DNA of 64,000 nt from Taeniopygia guttata (lineage: Eukaryota > Chordata > Aves > Passeriformes > Estrildidae): NCBI RefSeq assembly GCF_048771995.1, contig NC_133032.1, forward strand, positions 30,697,501-30,761,500, given 5' to 3'. Positions 21,901 through 36,200 of this stretch are shown here, one piece after another. The notes below the pieces were generated by a model. It saw only the letters and a program-made list of their open reading frames with translations, did no database searches and had not been told where the DNA came from. The stretch's first letter is position 1, and each line of letters opens with the position of its first letter. The translations under genes and the position numbers were made by a program.

Positions 21901-22589
21901 GGTCTATATTATTATTTTAACAGAAAATAAATAAGAAAAGGGAAAATAGAAAAGAAAAATGTAGTGTTTGTATAGAAAAATATATTTGATCACCATATTT
22001 TTAAGAAAACAAACCTTAAAGCTGGTTTAGAACAGCTCTTGTGGACTTCAAAACACCATGAATTTAGAGGGGTATAAGACTTCCCTTTCTAGCTCTGTAT
22101 TTCTCTGCCCACCAGGTGATCTTCATCACAGGCACTTCAGTGCATTTTGCAGTGTATTTATCATTACAGGTGTTTGATGAAGTAGAACAATTTAATTATT
22201 CCCATTTTTCAGCAGTGGAACTGAGGAACAGGAGAGTTAAAGGAGTTGCTCAAAGAAGTACAAGAAACCTGTGGCAGAGAAAGGCTCTGCCCTGGGGCTT
22301 TCCTGCAAGACATTGTTAAGACTCAACTTCAAAGGTGGGACATTTTGATACATAAAAATCTGGCTACTGCTCTACGGTGGAGCTTTACCTTGGCTGCCTC
22401 AGCTTCAGGCCAGCATGTTGTGTGATGGTTGAGTATAAATTTGTCATGCTTGAGGAAATGGAAAAAACTGCTCCAAGAAGAAGTAGAGGCTGAGATTTGT
22501 CTAAAATTGAGGAAATTGATGGGAAGAAGTTAGAAGATGGTTTTATTTCTTCCATGTGCAAGCAGAGCTTGTGAAATATATCACACGAG

Positions 22590-22635
22590 GTTACTTACAC
22601 GTGTGTAACGTGCGTGTGCTGCACGTGCACGTTGC
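22590..22635. promoter_or_regulatory. E-box cluster
   Basis: Two CACGTG palindromes (ACACGTGT at 22597-22604 and TGCACGTGCA at 22620-22629) and two ACGTGC/GCACGT half copies lie within 45 bp of otherwise AT-rich DNA. They would suit bHLH-type factors. Confidence 0.35.
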
Positions 22636-25600
22636 GTTTCTGTTCCTGTATTTGATCTATTTAACCATTATTTATTTGATCCATTTAACTGTTTCGGGCA
22701 CACTGTTTATATTCCCAGCAACAAATAAAATGACGCCCCATAGGCAGAAGTCTTGCACACTGGGTTTGAGTCTAGAAGTAATTTTCTTTTGTTCACAGTG
22801 GAGTTATTAAGCTCTCGCAGTACAGGTTTACAGCCGAAGCGCTGACAGACTTAATTTCAAGAGCAATGTGATTAGGGCAAGGCACAAGGTAGTGCTGTAC
22901 CGGTGCTTACCTTTATTAGCTGTGACAGTGGTGTAAGTCCAGCCAGCTGAGGGAAAAAACAAAACTAAGGCAAACAAACAAACCTCTTCCAGCAGCAGAC
23001 CGCTTTGGCTTTTGGAGGCGTGCTTTAGGGGATGTGTGATGCCAAGCGAATTCCAAACTGGGGGAGACTCACATGTGCTTTTACTAATATTTATTTTATG
23101 ACACATTATAACTACTGTGTGTTACTGTTGCTATGAACCCTTGGGAAATAAAACTGGGAGCTGTGCTGTGGTGAACCTAATAGTCCACAACTTTATTAAA
23201 CATGGAAGCCGATGTACACGGCACGGGCAGGAGCCATCGGTGCCGGCCGAAGGCAGGCAGTGGTGTGGCCAGGAACTCTCCCCAGCACCTCCACATCCTC
23301 CTTGCAGGGCCAGGCTGTGCTGCTCCCACGGGTCCTGCTTTGCACCTGCTCATGTCCACTGAAAACAGCCGAAATGTCACTGTGCCAATATTAGCTGCAC
23401 GCAGGGACCTGCACCCCAATCAGCTGGAGAGTGGAGATTACTCATAGATATTGCTCTGAGGAAAGCTGCACAGGGAAAGGAAAATTAAAGAAAAACAGCA
23501 TTCTCTATAAAAATTCTCTGGCAGTGTTAATCAGCTGCATGTTTGGTTCCCAGTTATTTGCCTGGCTCTTGCTCCAGGTTGTGTTTCTGCTTTGGCATTG
23601 TGAGGCTGCCAGGGCTGCCGATGCTTGGTGGACATCTCCTCACAGACACTGGTGGTAGGAAAGGGAATGCAAACATGAAACCTGCCTTCATAACATCCTT
23701 CATTTTTCTTATGAGATGGCAAAACCCAAATCTAATGAGTTTGTACAGTCTGAATACTGATCTCATTAAAATGCTCTTTTCCATTTCTTTTGGATCAAAC
23801 CCTGCTATAGTCCTTCCCTAAATATTAATCATTTGTCTTTTGGGACCATGTTCATTTTCCATTTTCTTCTTCTACCAGCATTTTTAGGGACTGAATAATT
23901 GCTCTCTGGAAACAATTATAAACCCAGTTAACTCTTCCCTTTCTCATCTTCTCTTCTAGCACTACATTGTCCTGGTTTTAAGGGACATATGGGTAGGGGT
24001 CCTTATTCTTTCTTTGTCTGGGATTGAGGGCTTGTGTGTTAAAAAAAAAAATAAAAAAAAGAGGAAGGTAAATTAATATCTTTTTCACCCTTTTTGAATT
24101 CAGTGGCTTTCTTTGTGAGTTTCCATGAGATGGTGGACTGAGAAATGTGAGGCAAAAGCAAACAGCATGCAAGGACTGAGTGGCTGGTTGGACTGGTGGG
24201 TTTGTGCTGATATTTGTTTCTAGGCAGGTACTTGAAGAGTGTGTCACAAAATTTTGAATCAAATACATGTCCAGAAGGAGAAGATTTAAACTCCATCCTC
24301 CTGTCTTTAATTTTCAGCTCTAATATAGACATATTTTCCCACAGTTACAAGAGAACAGCAATGTGAGGGATCATTTGGTGGAAGAGCTCTTTGCCTGAGT
24401 GATACTAAGAATATCTTGCTAAAAGATAACAGGTTATTCTTTTCTCTTCACTGTAGCAAAGGCACGTGGTATTTGTAAAAGTGTGGAGTTAAATGCCCAA
24501 AGTGAAGAAGTGAGTAGCAAAGAGCAGTCTGAAGTTTCTGGCTCTTCAGGGGTCAGACCTTAGAAGCCAAAACTCAGATCCAATAAAGGGAATTAGGAAT
24601 TTCAATACTAATGAACTATTGTGGGACACAACAGTCAACTCCGGGGGTCCTGCTATCCTAGGGCATCAAAGGATGTTATAAAGCTACTGCTTTAGTTTGT
24701 TGTCCCATTAGGAGAAGGATATCTTTGCACTGACAGAACCCTCTTTTGATATTTTGATTAAAATTTATGAAGTTCTGTAATCATCTCTTTTTGTCGCTCA
24801 TTGCCATTATGATCCCTAAATGCCCTCGTCTGTGATTTTCCCCTTCTCAAAACTTTTTGTGGTATTCAGATCATCTCTGTCTGACAAAGTGGGAGGACAG
24901 AACATTTGTGAAGGCACTCTAGCTCCTAATTGGAGTGATAGTAGCACAAAGGGCTCTGGAAACAATACGCTGTGCTTAGGAACAAGGCCAAGAAGGGCTG
25001 CCATGCCCCTCAGCAGAGTGTCAGCCAAGTCGTGAATAGCACAAGGGTTGTGAGCAGTAAACAGCCTGGCTCATCAAGGCTCTTCACAAACTGTGACAGT
25101 TGAGCTTCTCTTACTGTGGGGATTTTTCCAATTACTGTCCTGACACGATCATTCAGCACCACACCAGCTTTTACTTTCTTTCTGGAAGTGGAATAAGTTC
25201 ATGAAGATCAAATGCAATCTTTGCTGCCATTTCAGACCGTAGGTCCTACAGGAGGTCCGGCAATACTTGGGACACTGAGGCTCCTCTGAGCTCTGTGCAG
25301 GTATCGTGCAGGACCAACACTTGCCAGCAACTTAAGATTTTCTTTGAAATAAGCAGTTGTTAAAGTCTTTCTAACCAACTTTTCCTGCCTCCTTGGAAAG
25401 TCTCAACTTTAAGGAAGACTTTTGAGAAGATTGTAGCAAAATAATTGGATAGCTTTTGACTCTGCTTCGTTTCTCCCTGACACTGACAGGCTAACCTGAG
25501 CTGTAGTGGTGACACAGAGCTGCTCTTGCATGCTGAATTCTTCTTCAGTCTATATGGCATTTTTGGCCAGCAAGGCAGAAATTGGTTCTAAGATCTAAAC

Positions 25601-27647
25601 GTGACTGGACATGTCACCCTCAGTACCACCACAGTGAACGTGATCAGCTCATGGCAGCAAAATATGGTGCTGGAAACACAGACACAGGCAGAAGGGGTGG
25701 TAGATGGACTTGTCAGTGTGGGTAGACCCAGGGGAGATTGGCTAATTTTGCAGCTCAGCTGAAGACTTTTACCTGGTTTCTTTTCATGCTTAGGTGAGAC
25801 TATTTAGGGGACACAGAAGAGGTTTTGGGCTTTTGAAGTACCCATCTGTTCTTGTTATTTGTGCATGGCAAGCACCCTGTTATTCATCACACCTTGCCTT
25901 GATTGCCTATATATTTGTCACTTTAAAAAGAACATTTTTATGAGGATCAATCTATTTATCTCTCTAGGACTTGTGAAGAACATGTGATGTGGTGGCTTAG
26001 CCAATAACATTTTATGCAGAAAGTACTGCACCGGCCTTGATTGTGCAATTAAAAAAGCTGAAGTTTGGTAGTGTGTGATCCAGTCTTCAGCTACAGAAGA
26101 GCTGGTATTTTGTCTGGTAGCTGAGAAAACCTAATGGATTTGGTCAAACTGCTTTGATGAGATACAACTGGGTAAGGACCCTCTTTGCCAGGAAGTGTTG
26201 GCATGGGAGTTAATATTCTCCTAGATCTGAAACATCTGTCTTCAGTTGTCTGAAATCTCCTAAATCTACCAGTGTGACAAGGATGGTGTGGGCGTGGCCT
26301 GAGGACCTGGGGGACAAGGGTGTGGACAACTGATCTTTGCAGAAGGCAGCACTGTCAAACCCTTGAGGAGGAACAGGTAGAGGGTTACAGATATCTGCAG
26401 GTATAATCCCAAGCCTGTCCTGTTACAGGAAAAGCATTTTCAGAATCAGCTGTCTCACTTCAGGCTTCAAACCTGTTAACTGTAGTTATCTATCTAATAG
26501 ATTTTGTAATGATTCTGTGTCTATGTGTTGGACTTGGAGAACATTGTCTCCATTGGTATATGTCTCCAGAGCTGCTGAGACAGTGCTTGCTCCCTTTTAC
26601 TTGCTCTGCATTATTCCATTGCATCACTTCCTGTGGATACTTTCTCCATAAACAGTGACTTTCACTTTGGTCCCACATTTCCATCCTTTCCCATCATTTT
26701 TGCTGGAAGAATCAACAGTTATCTCTTGAAACTCTCTAAATTCAATGTGTACCATCTAGTACAGCCTGAATGCTTCTGCATATAGGAAACCAGGGCCAAC
26801 AGTACCAGTTCACATATTCAAAAAAAGTTCCTTTTATATCGCATCATTTTAATATTAAAGAGAAATTAAAACTTGACTTTCTTGTTTTCAACTTTGATTT
26901 TTTTCAGACCCCTTTAGATTTCTTGTTTGCGTAAATAGAATGATTTTATGGCTGTGAAACAAAACAGTGGGTAGTGTTGATGACATATATTATGAAATAG
27001 GTCTTCATGGATCATGTTTTGGGAGTATTTCAGTGTCTGTATCCATTCAGACTTTAGTTTCTCTGCAAGACTTAGAAGATCCCAAATGTTGGTTATGCAC
27101 ACATAATAACTTATTCATAACTTCTTTATATGCCACTGTTCTTCCTCATAAATATACTACTAAAACTCATTATAGAAATCAAAGCTAGCTAATACAATAT
27201 ATCTGATGGACAGATGTCTCTGGATGCATGAATTATAATTACATGAAGCAAGATGGTCTTATTATGCCAGGATATCTCTGCTCTGAATAAATTTCTATTA
27301 CTGGTGTGTAATCTTTTGACTCAGGCCAGATGATAGGAACTTGCCCAAGTAAGTCCCTCACAGCATTACTATTGAGCTGTGCTTTCACTTGTAGAATTAC
27401 AATTAGGTAAGTGGAGCTGGAAGTTGTGTCTTTGAGCAACAGTGGCCTGAGCGAGGTGGAAGGTTGGGGGGGAGCAAGAAGCATTTATCATCTGGACTGG
27501 TCTTACCACTCCAGCTTTCAGGCTATAACTTAATGCCATACACTGATTTAGATGTTGCACTTGTCAGCCAAGAATAAGACTATAAGACACAGACATTCGA
27601 GGACTTGACCCATAGTTTATTGTGAATACGTGATTGAACTCTGAGCT

Positions 27648-27665
27648 GACAGACAGACAGAGACA
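27648..27665 (+). repeat. Short (GACA)n tract
   Basis: Three GACA units are followed by a variant GAGACA. Too short to be of more than polymorphic interest. Confidence 0.7.
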
Positions 27666-30600
27666 ACCACTAGTGTGAGAAAGAGAATTTGTTCTGCCAT
27701 GTAAGATTTCAAAATATCTTAAACTCAGATCTGTATTTTAAGCTTAGACCACTCTTAGCGGATCTCTCAATAGTATTTGATGAGCTGAGTGATTTTTCTA
27801 AACTTTTATTTTTAATGCCTCTTCTTCTGTACTTTGCTAGTAAAAATGGCAGCATCTATTTTTGAGACACCACTTGGGAAATTCTTTACTTCAAGGGATT
27901 TCTCTCCTCACATCTCCAGTATTCATATGAATGAGAACAAACTGATACTGAATATTGAAGCTACAAACCTTTAATGGATCCCTTTGCTCCAAATTTAAGA
28001 TACATCATGGCATTTACACAACAGCAATGCAATACCAGGTATCTGCTTAGGCTGAGCTGCAAAGGAAAGGACTAAAAAAGAGAAGACCATCCATGAGTGC
28101 TTTCATTTCTCTCCCTGAAAGTGTTCTGACCCTTCTTCAGGAAGCTGAGCTACCACTGATGAGTGCTGACATGAGAGAGCTGGAAAAAGAGTTTGTGTCC
28201 TCAAGAAATGTAGAGAACACTTACAAATAGGAAACTTTCTTTGAAATGAGGGAGTTTCTTTATTGCTGTGCCTGACCTGTCAGGGAAGGTGCAGCACATC
28301 ATGACTGTTCTGTTCTCCTGATCTGCTGCAGATGTTAAAGCAATGGAGAATCACAGCTATTACAGGACAGAACAAGAGTAAATGAGCATGCAGCCTCTCC
28401 CCCACTCCTGCCCTGGGAGGTTGTCTCAGGTATTGGCAAGAAAGAAGATTAGCCAAAGGACTCATGAAATAGCCAGAAAGTAAAACAAAGCAGCAGAAGA
28501 AAAATCTTGTTTCTTGACTTTTAGAATGCATTAAAATAAAAATATCTGTTCTCCAATGCTTTCTACTCAAAGATGAATAATCAGTTTTATATTTAGAGAT
28601 AATGAAGGCATCATATGCACAGTGAGAAACCCGTCCCTGTATGTATTATATGTAAGTTTTCATTTAAGCTACTTCTGCTTCACAAATGTGCTTAATATCA
28701 ACAAGAGTACTATTTACACTGATTTTTTAATTAAAGGAATGTAGTCATCTTTTATGCTTGCAGAGTGCCTGCAAGCAGATTTTTTTCCCCTTCAAATTCA
28801 TTCTGTCAAAATGGTTAGACAAATTGTTTCTGGAAACGTATTTGAATTATGGATGATTTGTGAGTCGTTCATAGCAAGATATTCGCTGTAGCTAAAAGTT
28901 ATGAATATACCTAAACTTGTCTTCTGAGCTTCTTGTGTTACCAAAGGATAGAAATCAGTGTTTAGGAAAAGGTGCTTCATCCTCTGAGGATGAAGAAGTG
29001 AATTCCTTTGGATGTACCTATTATCTATGGAAAAACTCTTGCAGACTAGGAGCCCAAAATTTTGATGGTTAAAGATAACTGAGATATTTTGTGACTAGTC
29101 ATGTTAATTCCGATACAGTTTTTGGTCCTCAACAAACTGATGTAGTATTTATAAACTGTGCTGCTTCTGCCCAAGCTAAATTTCAACCCTTGACAAAATT
29201 GTTTTCAACTTTAGGTGAAAATTCACAATTTGGGAGCATTTGTATGGAAACATCCTAGGAAATGTGGGTTGTGGAAAGGAAAAAGAAAAGAATCTATGGC
29301 CTGGTTTCTAGTTTGGTGCTAGGTTTGTGACTAGTCTTGTGGACTTTGGCAATTCAGAGGAAATATGATGTTGACAGTGAAGGACAGCAGTGCTATATAC
29401 TGTTGCGGTGGTCAGTGTGGGTCTTGTGACAGGAAATTACAAAAGGGAAAATAAAAATAAATAAAAAATAAATGGAAAACTCAGAAATCTGTCTGATGCT
29501 GGAAACGTTAATTTATACACCGTAAGCATGATAGTTTTCATGGGAAAAAAAAAAAGAAGAAAAAAAAAATCTAAGTTATTGTGATTGGTGAAATACCACT
29601 CAAAAAGAGCTCAGGGGAATGAAATGGGGACAATTCCTCAGCCTGGGGTGGCAGCCAGGTGTCCCCAATGTCCTTTGGAGCACTCCACCCCACAAGGCTA
29701 CTTCTCCCATGCCAGGAATTTCATCCACAGCATGAAGGGTGAGGAAATGGGCTGACGGCTGTGGTACCTCAGGACATCTTTACCAGCATCCTTGTTTGTG
29801 CAGGAATGTATCTGAGCCACAATGCAAAGCACAGAAAAAGAAAAAGTGTTTTACATGCTTTTAAACACAGGAACTACTGATACTGTCACTGCCTGGGTTT
29901 GCCTGCAAACAACGCACCCAGCTGAGTAATTTATTCTCAGTGTATAATCTTTGACGGCTGGAAAGCAGAAAAGCTGTTCACTACATTTGGAAGTGACTGC
30001 AGCTACAAGGTGAGAGAGCAGTATTTAATATCTATTTTGAAACCAATACTGGAGGCACCTGATAAACTGCCAGAAGATGGGGTTTGTAACACACAGAAAG
30101 CTAAAATCTGAAGAACTAACAAACATTGAAGCCACTCATAGGGGAATTTAAAATGCAGTGAAGTCTGGACTCAATTTATTTTGTCCTTATAAAATGCAGT
30201 TGTTCAAATCTCATGAGTCAACAAGTGAAGTCTAAAAATTTCACAAGAGTGGGCATTTTTGAGTGGATCCTCCTTCAAGGGTATTGCAGGATATGGGGCA
30301 CCTGTGCTCTGATTCAGCCCACCATGAGCAGGAGCATGAAACACTAAAGGAGCAATGATAAAAACAAACAAGAAATCAAACTTTTTTAAGCCTCAGAACT
30401 ATCTGTGTCTGGTTATGTTTGAAGCCTTTGTTGGTGCTGCCAAGACTCCTTCTCTTATTTGCTATCTCACTTTGGAAATAGGGAGTGAAAGGCTTAAAAT
30501 ATTAACATTTTAAAAGTGCATCAATACACAGCAGTATTTTGTTATTGATCCCTGAGTTTTTGTGTATCACCACTAAAATGCATCAAGGCCCGCAGGAGAA

Positions 30601-30718
30601 GGACTTGTGTAGATTTTCTATCTCCCTTTATCCCAAGGCTATGTTCTGGTGGGTGCTGTGAGGGCAGAGAGCGGCCCAGAGTGACCTGGTGCAGCAGTGT
30701 CATCTCCACAGGTATAGA

Positions 30719-30750
30719 GTGAAAAACCAGTGAAAAACCAGTGAAAACCA
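30719..30750 (+). repeat. 11-bp tandem repeat, about three copies
   Basis: GTGAAAAACCA occurs twice exactly (30719-30740) and a third time one base shorter (30741-30750). Confidence 0.85.
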
Positions 30751-31700
30751 CCAAATTGAAACCTTCCAGGCTTGAGCAGCAGGAAGGAAAGGCACAGAGA
30801 GGAAGTTTGTTATCCAACTGGAGCTTGAGCTTTCTCTGGAGTAGAAAGGGTCACCCTGCCATGGGCAGAGACTACAGAAAACCGAAAGGCAAGGGTAGGT
30901 ATAAGATTATTATAGGTATGGAAACAAATAGAACTTTTTCTCAGCTACCAGTTGTATTATTCCAAGGAGTAATGAAGGAAAGGGTTTAGGAGTGTTGTTT
31001 TATAATTCATAGGAAAGAGATGGATGTACACATAGGCATTTATAAGTCAAAGGCAATAATTTTTCTATAGCGGAAACAAGAAGTGAGACTTTAACTGCTG
31101 CACCACAGTCCAGGATATAATCAATTGCCTTGGGAAAGATTTTTATGGTGTCAATATAATCTTGGCAACCCCTGTCCATGTGAAATTGGCTGTACAGCAG
31201 CATGTTGCATCTCCAGCCTGGTTTTGCTGTCATCCAAAAACAGGGACAGGACTTCTCTAGATGAAGTACCACCTAATCCCATAACCAGGGATTATCCCTG
31301 TCCAGGAGCACTCACGTTAAACCAGTCCCACCAACCCCTTCACCCACATGTCAGTCCCTGCCACACTGCTGTTGATGTCTATAGGAGACTATTCATGAAA
31401 TTCATCATGCATTCAAGCACTTGTAACATCCTTTATTAATATGAATAGCAGAAAAATTCAGACAGAAGAAGCAAATGAGTGATGGGTAAGAAGAAAAAGG
31501 AAATTACGATGGCAAGCAGACAGCTGTGAAGACTAGCAATGTGCCCAGCTGATGGTACTGCAACCAGAATTTTTAAAATGTATAATAGGAGATAAATAAA
31601 CTGATAAGTAAAATCGATCTCAAAAGGCCACATGGGAAAGATGCACAGTCTTGATTACCTAATTACAGAAGGGATATTGCAGAAATGGAAATAGTACAAC

Positions 31701-31930
31701 AAAGTCCCATAATGACTTTGAGACTGGAGACTCCAAAATGCTTAGTGAAACTAGGTCTGCATCCCTCGCAAAGAGAAAAGATTAAGAGGGGACCTGGCGG
31801 AGCTGCGAAGGGCTCTGGGGGGAACCACAGGGAGCAGTGCTGCAGTTATTAGAGCTAATGTCAAATATAAGGACGAGGGACACGGCTCCAGCGAGGTCTT
31901 GCACTGTACAAATGTAATACATTTTTTTTT
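31701..31930 (+). mobile_element. Possible decayed CR1/L3-type LINE fragment
   Basis: The words AAGATTAAGAGGGGACCTGG (31778-31797) match a phrase I remember from amniote CR1/L3 LINEs, with GGTCTGCATCCCTCGCAAAG before it. The rest is too diverged to align by eye, so this is a weak call. Confidence 0.35.
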
Positions 31931-32559
31931 TCCAGAGGGTATATATTATAAGCTACCAGATGCTGCTCTAGAAGCAACTGATCTGACCAGATTTCAAATA
32001 GAGCAAGAAACATATGGAGAGAGAGGGGGAGAAAAACAGTATATTATGGAGAACAACTGTTAACCGGAGGAAAGGATAGGCCTAGCTGGGCTTCCTGGCC
32101 TCCTGCCATCTTAAGATTTTCTTATGTCCCTGTGTAATCTTCTGACTTTTGATTTAGATGTTTCCTAAAAATGTGGCCCAGTGGTTGGTACATACTAGGC
32201 ATTAGCCCAAGAAAAGAATGAAAAAAAATGCGCTGTATCTCATTAAAGAATTTTTAAAGGGAGACTTTGAGGCGCCATTTGCTTCTTGTTACTCATCTTT
32301 GCAAATGTCTCTTGTCTTCCCAGGCTCTGCCCTGATGTGTTAGCGTTAGCAGCCTGTGGATTTCTGAGCTGCGCTGAAACGGGGGCTCAGAGCGGCCAAC
32401 CTAAGTCGGTCAAGAAGAGATGGCAGCATGAAGCAGAGGAGGAAGAGAAATAAGATCAAGTGAAGTAAATGATACAAGATCTTTGCATGCACTTAAACAG
32501 TATCAGGTGAAAAAATGCTATCTGGTAATGACTTTTCAGGCTGCGGTTGAGAATAAGGA

Positions 32560-33090
32560 TCGCGCCTATATTTGAAATATTTACGGTTCAATTAACAGCA
32601 TTTGTTTCCATAAAATATTTTAAAACAAAACAGTATTTATCTTTAATTATTTTTCATTTTCTTTGATGAAAGATTCCAATATAGATATTGCTGTAGGCAC
32701 AGGGGGCACTGAACACCAAGAGGTGGATTCCGTAAACAATTTCTCTCAAAGCGCTACAAAGTTTAAATATTAATTTGTCCATAATTGGCAGAGAAGCAAT
32801 TAAAAATGCTACAAAGCTGACTTTCTGCCTCCTTTACTTTCTCCTCCCTTTTCATTTAACCACAGTATAGAAAGTAGATGTAAAACAATAGGACCCTGAG
32901 CTGTACGGCATTCTAAGCCTAGCTTGCCTTAAAGCTACAATATGGATTTAATTTATATGCAAATGTAAGCAATAAAAAGCCAGACACTGTAGAAATTATA
33001 GTATTTTTCATAGATGCTTCAGCACCGGCACACAAGCCAGCAGTGATTTCAAACAAGGAGCTAATTATTACTGGTCACTAAGCTACCTTT
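32560..33090. promoter_or_regulatory. Candidate conserved enhancer-like stretch
   Basis: Contains TAATTA at 32644-32649 and 33062-33067, an octamer ATGCAAAT at 32957-32964, and several ATTAA/AATTAA cores, in repeat-free DNA. The site mix (homeodomain plus POU) is typical of neural or limb developmental enhancers. This is inference only. Confidence 0.3.
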
Positions 33091-33164
33091 TTCTTTTAAT
33101 ATCTCTCTTTCTTCCTTCAACTCCCCCCCTGTTTTTTTAACAATGAGTAAATTATTTTCTTGAG

Positions 33165-33201
33165 CGAGGAGGGGAGTGGGGGGAGAGAGAGAGAGAAAGA
33201 A
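33165..33201 (+). repeat. Purine-rich GA tract
   Basis: A G/A-only tract with a (GA)n core at about 33184-33196. Confidence 0.75.
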
Positions 33202-36200
33202 ACTCGAATATTGGGGGTGAGTGAATGAAAACAGCCAGAAATATCTCCTGTGAGATTCAACATCAGGATAATTTCACAGTCTCGCTTTTTGACTGCTGTG
33301 TCCTGAAGCTGACCAGCACCATGCAAGGCTGATCAAAGGCCATCGGAAACATCAAGTAAGCCTAAATGGGGCTAAAGTATGCTAATAGAGAAGCTAAATG
33401 TACTTTAATCCTGTTATAATACAAGGTAACTTAGAGGCAGTGAAGGGCCTTGTTGCTTTTCCCTACTGGGTCCAGGACCCCTGCAAATCTTGAATAGAAG
33501 TTGCTTCCTATTCTTCGCGGGCTGGGGCATGGCTTTCTCAGATGCACACACAGTCCCCTCCTCCTCCGTTTACTAAGTGTCAACAGTCGGCTGAGCAAGA
33601 CTTCTCCGCTCCTTAGATCAGCACCCTGTGACCTTCCACATTTAAGCACAGACCATTAAGCTAAGCTTTCCAGCTGTTGCCTGAATTATGAGAGTTTTTT
33701 TTTTGGTTTTTTTTTTTTCAGAGGAGGGCAGAGCTTAGAGGAACACAAGGCAAGAGTTTTATATTATGGACCCACTGCCACCCAACTTGCTATGCAGAGC
33801 GATGTGCTTTCCGCGGGGCTGCGGCAGACGGGTGACGTTGGCTGAAAACAGGGGCTTGCTTTGAAGTGATTCAGGCTCTGGGTTGTCCAGCTTCGGCATC
33901 ATTGTGCTCGCTCGGGGAAACCTAATCTAATTTTAGGAAGAGGAGGAAACAAAGTGAACGTGACTGAACTGCTCTGCACTGTACACACCGTCTGCGACGG
34001 CGTCCCCAGAATATCCCTGCTCCCCCGGCAACTTTCTTGTTCATTTTCCATCTTTTTTAGACACCAATTTCGGTGCGTACTAGCCAAGAGAGGAAAAAAG
34101 GGTGGTAGTTCTGCCTGTGAAATGATATGCTTTGGTGGATGCCCCAGACTAACTACTGCTTGCAAACCCCAGATTAAAAAAGAAGACTGATGTAATTTTA
34201 AAGCCAGCCAACTGCCTTAGTGACTGTATCAGAAGATTAAAAACAAAGGTTTCATTGAAGCACTACCTCCCACTGTGCAGCTGAAAGTCTCATGGCTGAG
34301 GCAAATGGTCCTAAATATCTTTCTGTTAGGTACAAATTACATACTGGATATATTAAGTTGTAATGGTGCATTTTTCAAGAGTCACTTTTCTTGTGTGAGA
34401 CCATCAGTAAAGACTCAAAAAATGCTGATTGTATGTCACATGGAAACAAAAAAGGATCTGCCTTTTACAAAAAAATATTTTGTTCGTATCAAATCCTATT
34501 TCCCTCCATCTCTCCCCATCCCCCAGCTAAGCCTGGAATTTCAAATGCCAGAACCAGTATGTACAGTAAGTCCTTTTGAAATCCATGGCAGAGAAATAGT
34601 ATCCTGGCCTAGCAAACTATTATCTGCACTTGCATTCCTAAGCCTTACCCCTCTGTGTTAGTGCTGATAGGAGTCCTTCAGATCAGCTGAAACATAACTG
34701 AATAAAGATGCTCCAGAAAACATCTTTTTAATGTGGAATTATCTTTCATTTACATAGGCAACATCCCTTAACTCGGCACATGTGCTATAATGCTTCATGC
34801 AATGGAAACATTCATATAAAACTTAATGATTAGCATTCATTCAGCTCCCAAATGATCAATAAAATGCTAAGTTAATACACAATGTGCAAAGGAGTCTGCC
34901 AGTGTGCATGAACGTGCATTACTGTGTGGGATGTAGGTGCATCATGATTCCGGGAGCAGAGGAAGAGAGCAATGCCCCACTTGGGGAAGGGACAGAGGCA
35001 CCAGGGCTGTCCCTGCCGGTGGCTGTGTTTCCAAGCAGCCTTGGAATGTCGTGTGTCACACACGACAGATGTGCACAGTTACAGCAGGTAAAAAATAGGA
35101 CAAAGCAGACAAATGCAAATAAAAAACCCCCATCAAAACATCCTCTCTGGGCATTATCAGTGAAGGTCCACTTGTGAGTGATTTCTCTACAGAAATCATT
35201 TGCAAACACTAAATCAAACAGAAGCAGAATAGATGGGAACCATGGATAAAAGTTAAACTAACAGAGTGGGGCACTTTGCCCAGATATCTTTATGTTGATC
35301 TTGTACAAGTGGGTTATTCCAGCAAATAACCTGTGAAGGATTTGAGAGAATATAGCTGGGCAGTACAGAGTTAATATTAGCAAAATGTTTTTGGCAGGGA
35401 GAGGCTTAGTGTCTGCTGAAATATTTGAATTCTAATCTGCTCCTATTTACCACTGTTGGGAATAACATTCTCATTTTTAGGTGTTTATCTACCTATCTAG
35501 TCACCATTCACCACTTTTATTGTTTGTCTGTCCTTCCCTTACAAGATTAACTGAATTGCAGTTGTGTTTTAATTATCAACAAATTTTGAACTGAAAAGCA
35601 TTTGCATGACTCTCTTCAGTTCAGTGGTAATTTTCTGGATTTGTTTTTAATTAACAGAGATCCTTCCCAACACATATGAAGCTTGATGGAAATTTTTTTG
35701 TTTGTATAAACACCCATTTTGTGTTTTTGCTGCACATTATCTTTTCAATTTCTTCATCACTCTTTTAAAAATAAAAATTTAAGAAATTAAACAATCAACT
35801 GAAATTGGGCAGTTTCAGTCCACAAGAGGTCCAGTGACAGCTTTTGTAATTGTTAAAATGTTGCTACTTCAGAAATACTGCATGAAAAGACTTAACAGAT
35901 TTCCTCCCTAAATTTCATTCTAAATGTAGGTGCTAATCCTTTTTTTCAGGTGCTCATAATTCACAAGATAATGGCCATTTGAGGTCATATGTGACTGCTC
36001 AAATATGTTTCTACTAAACTTTAAAAATTTTTATTTAATATTTTGAGTAATTTACTTCTAGAATATCAGAATCTCTGTTGCCACCACAAGAAAACACCAT
36101 AGCCTGAATACAAAGGAGCCACAAAACCCAGACCAACACGAGCTGTACGTTAACAGCAATGGTGAATTGACATGCACAGTTTGTTTTGCTCTTTTGCAGT

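Larger units (their letters stand above)
12801..31700. other. Gene desert, first part
   Basis: About 19 kb is AT-rich with frequent stops in all frames and no recognisable exon, RNA gene or CpG island. It holds old repeat fragments, homopolymers and stretches dense in TAAT, TTAATTAA and ATAAAT words. The position, downstream of EN1 in a gene-poor territory, suits distant enhancers. Confidence 0.55.

Noticed and set aside
23967-24340. TGTCCTGGTTTTA resembling the start of the LTR at 60653
   Set aside because: Similarity stops after about a dozen bases and no matching end is found nearby.
25030-25190. Minus-strand frame that reads like plausible protein
   Set aside because: About 60 open codons is within chance in AT-rich DNA, neighbouring frames do not continue it convincingly, and I cannot link it to any family. 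A protein search would decide.
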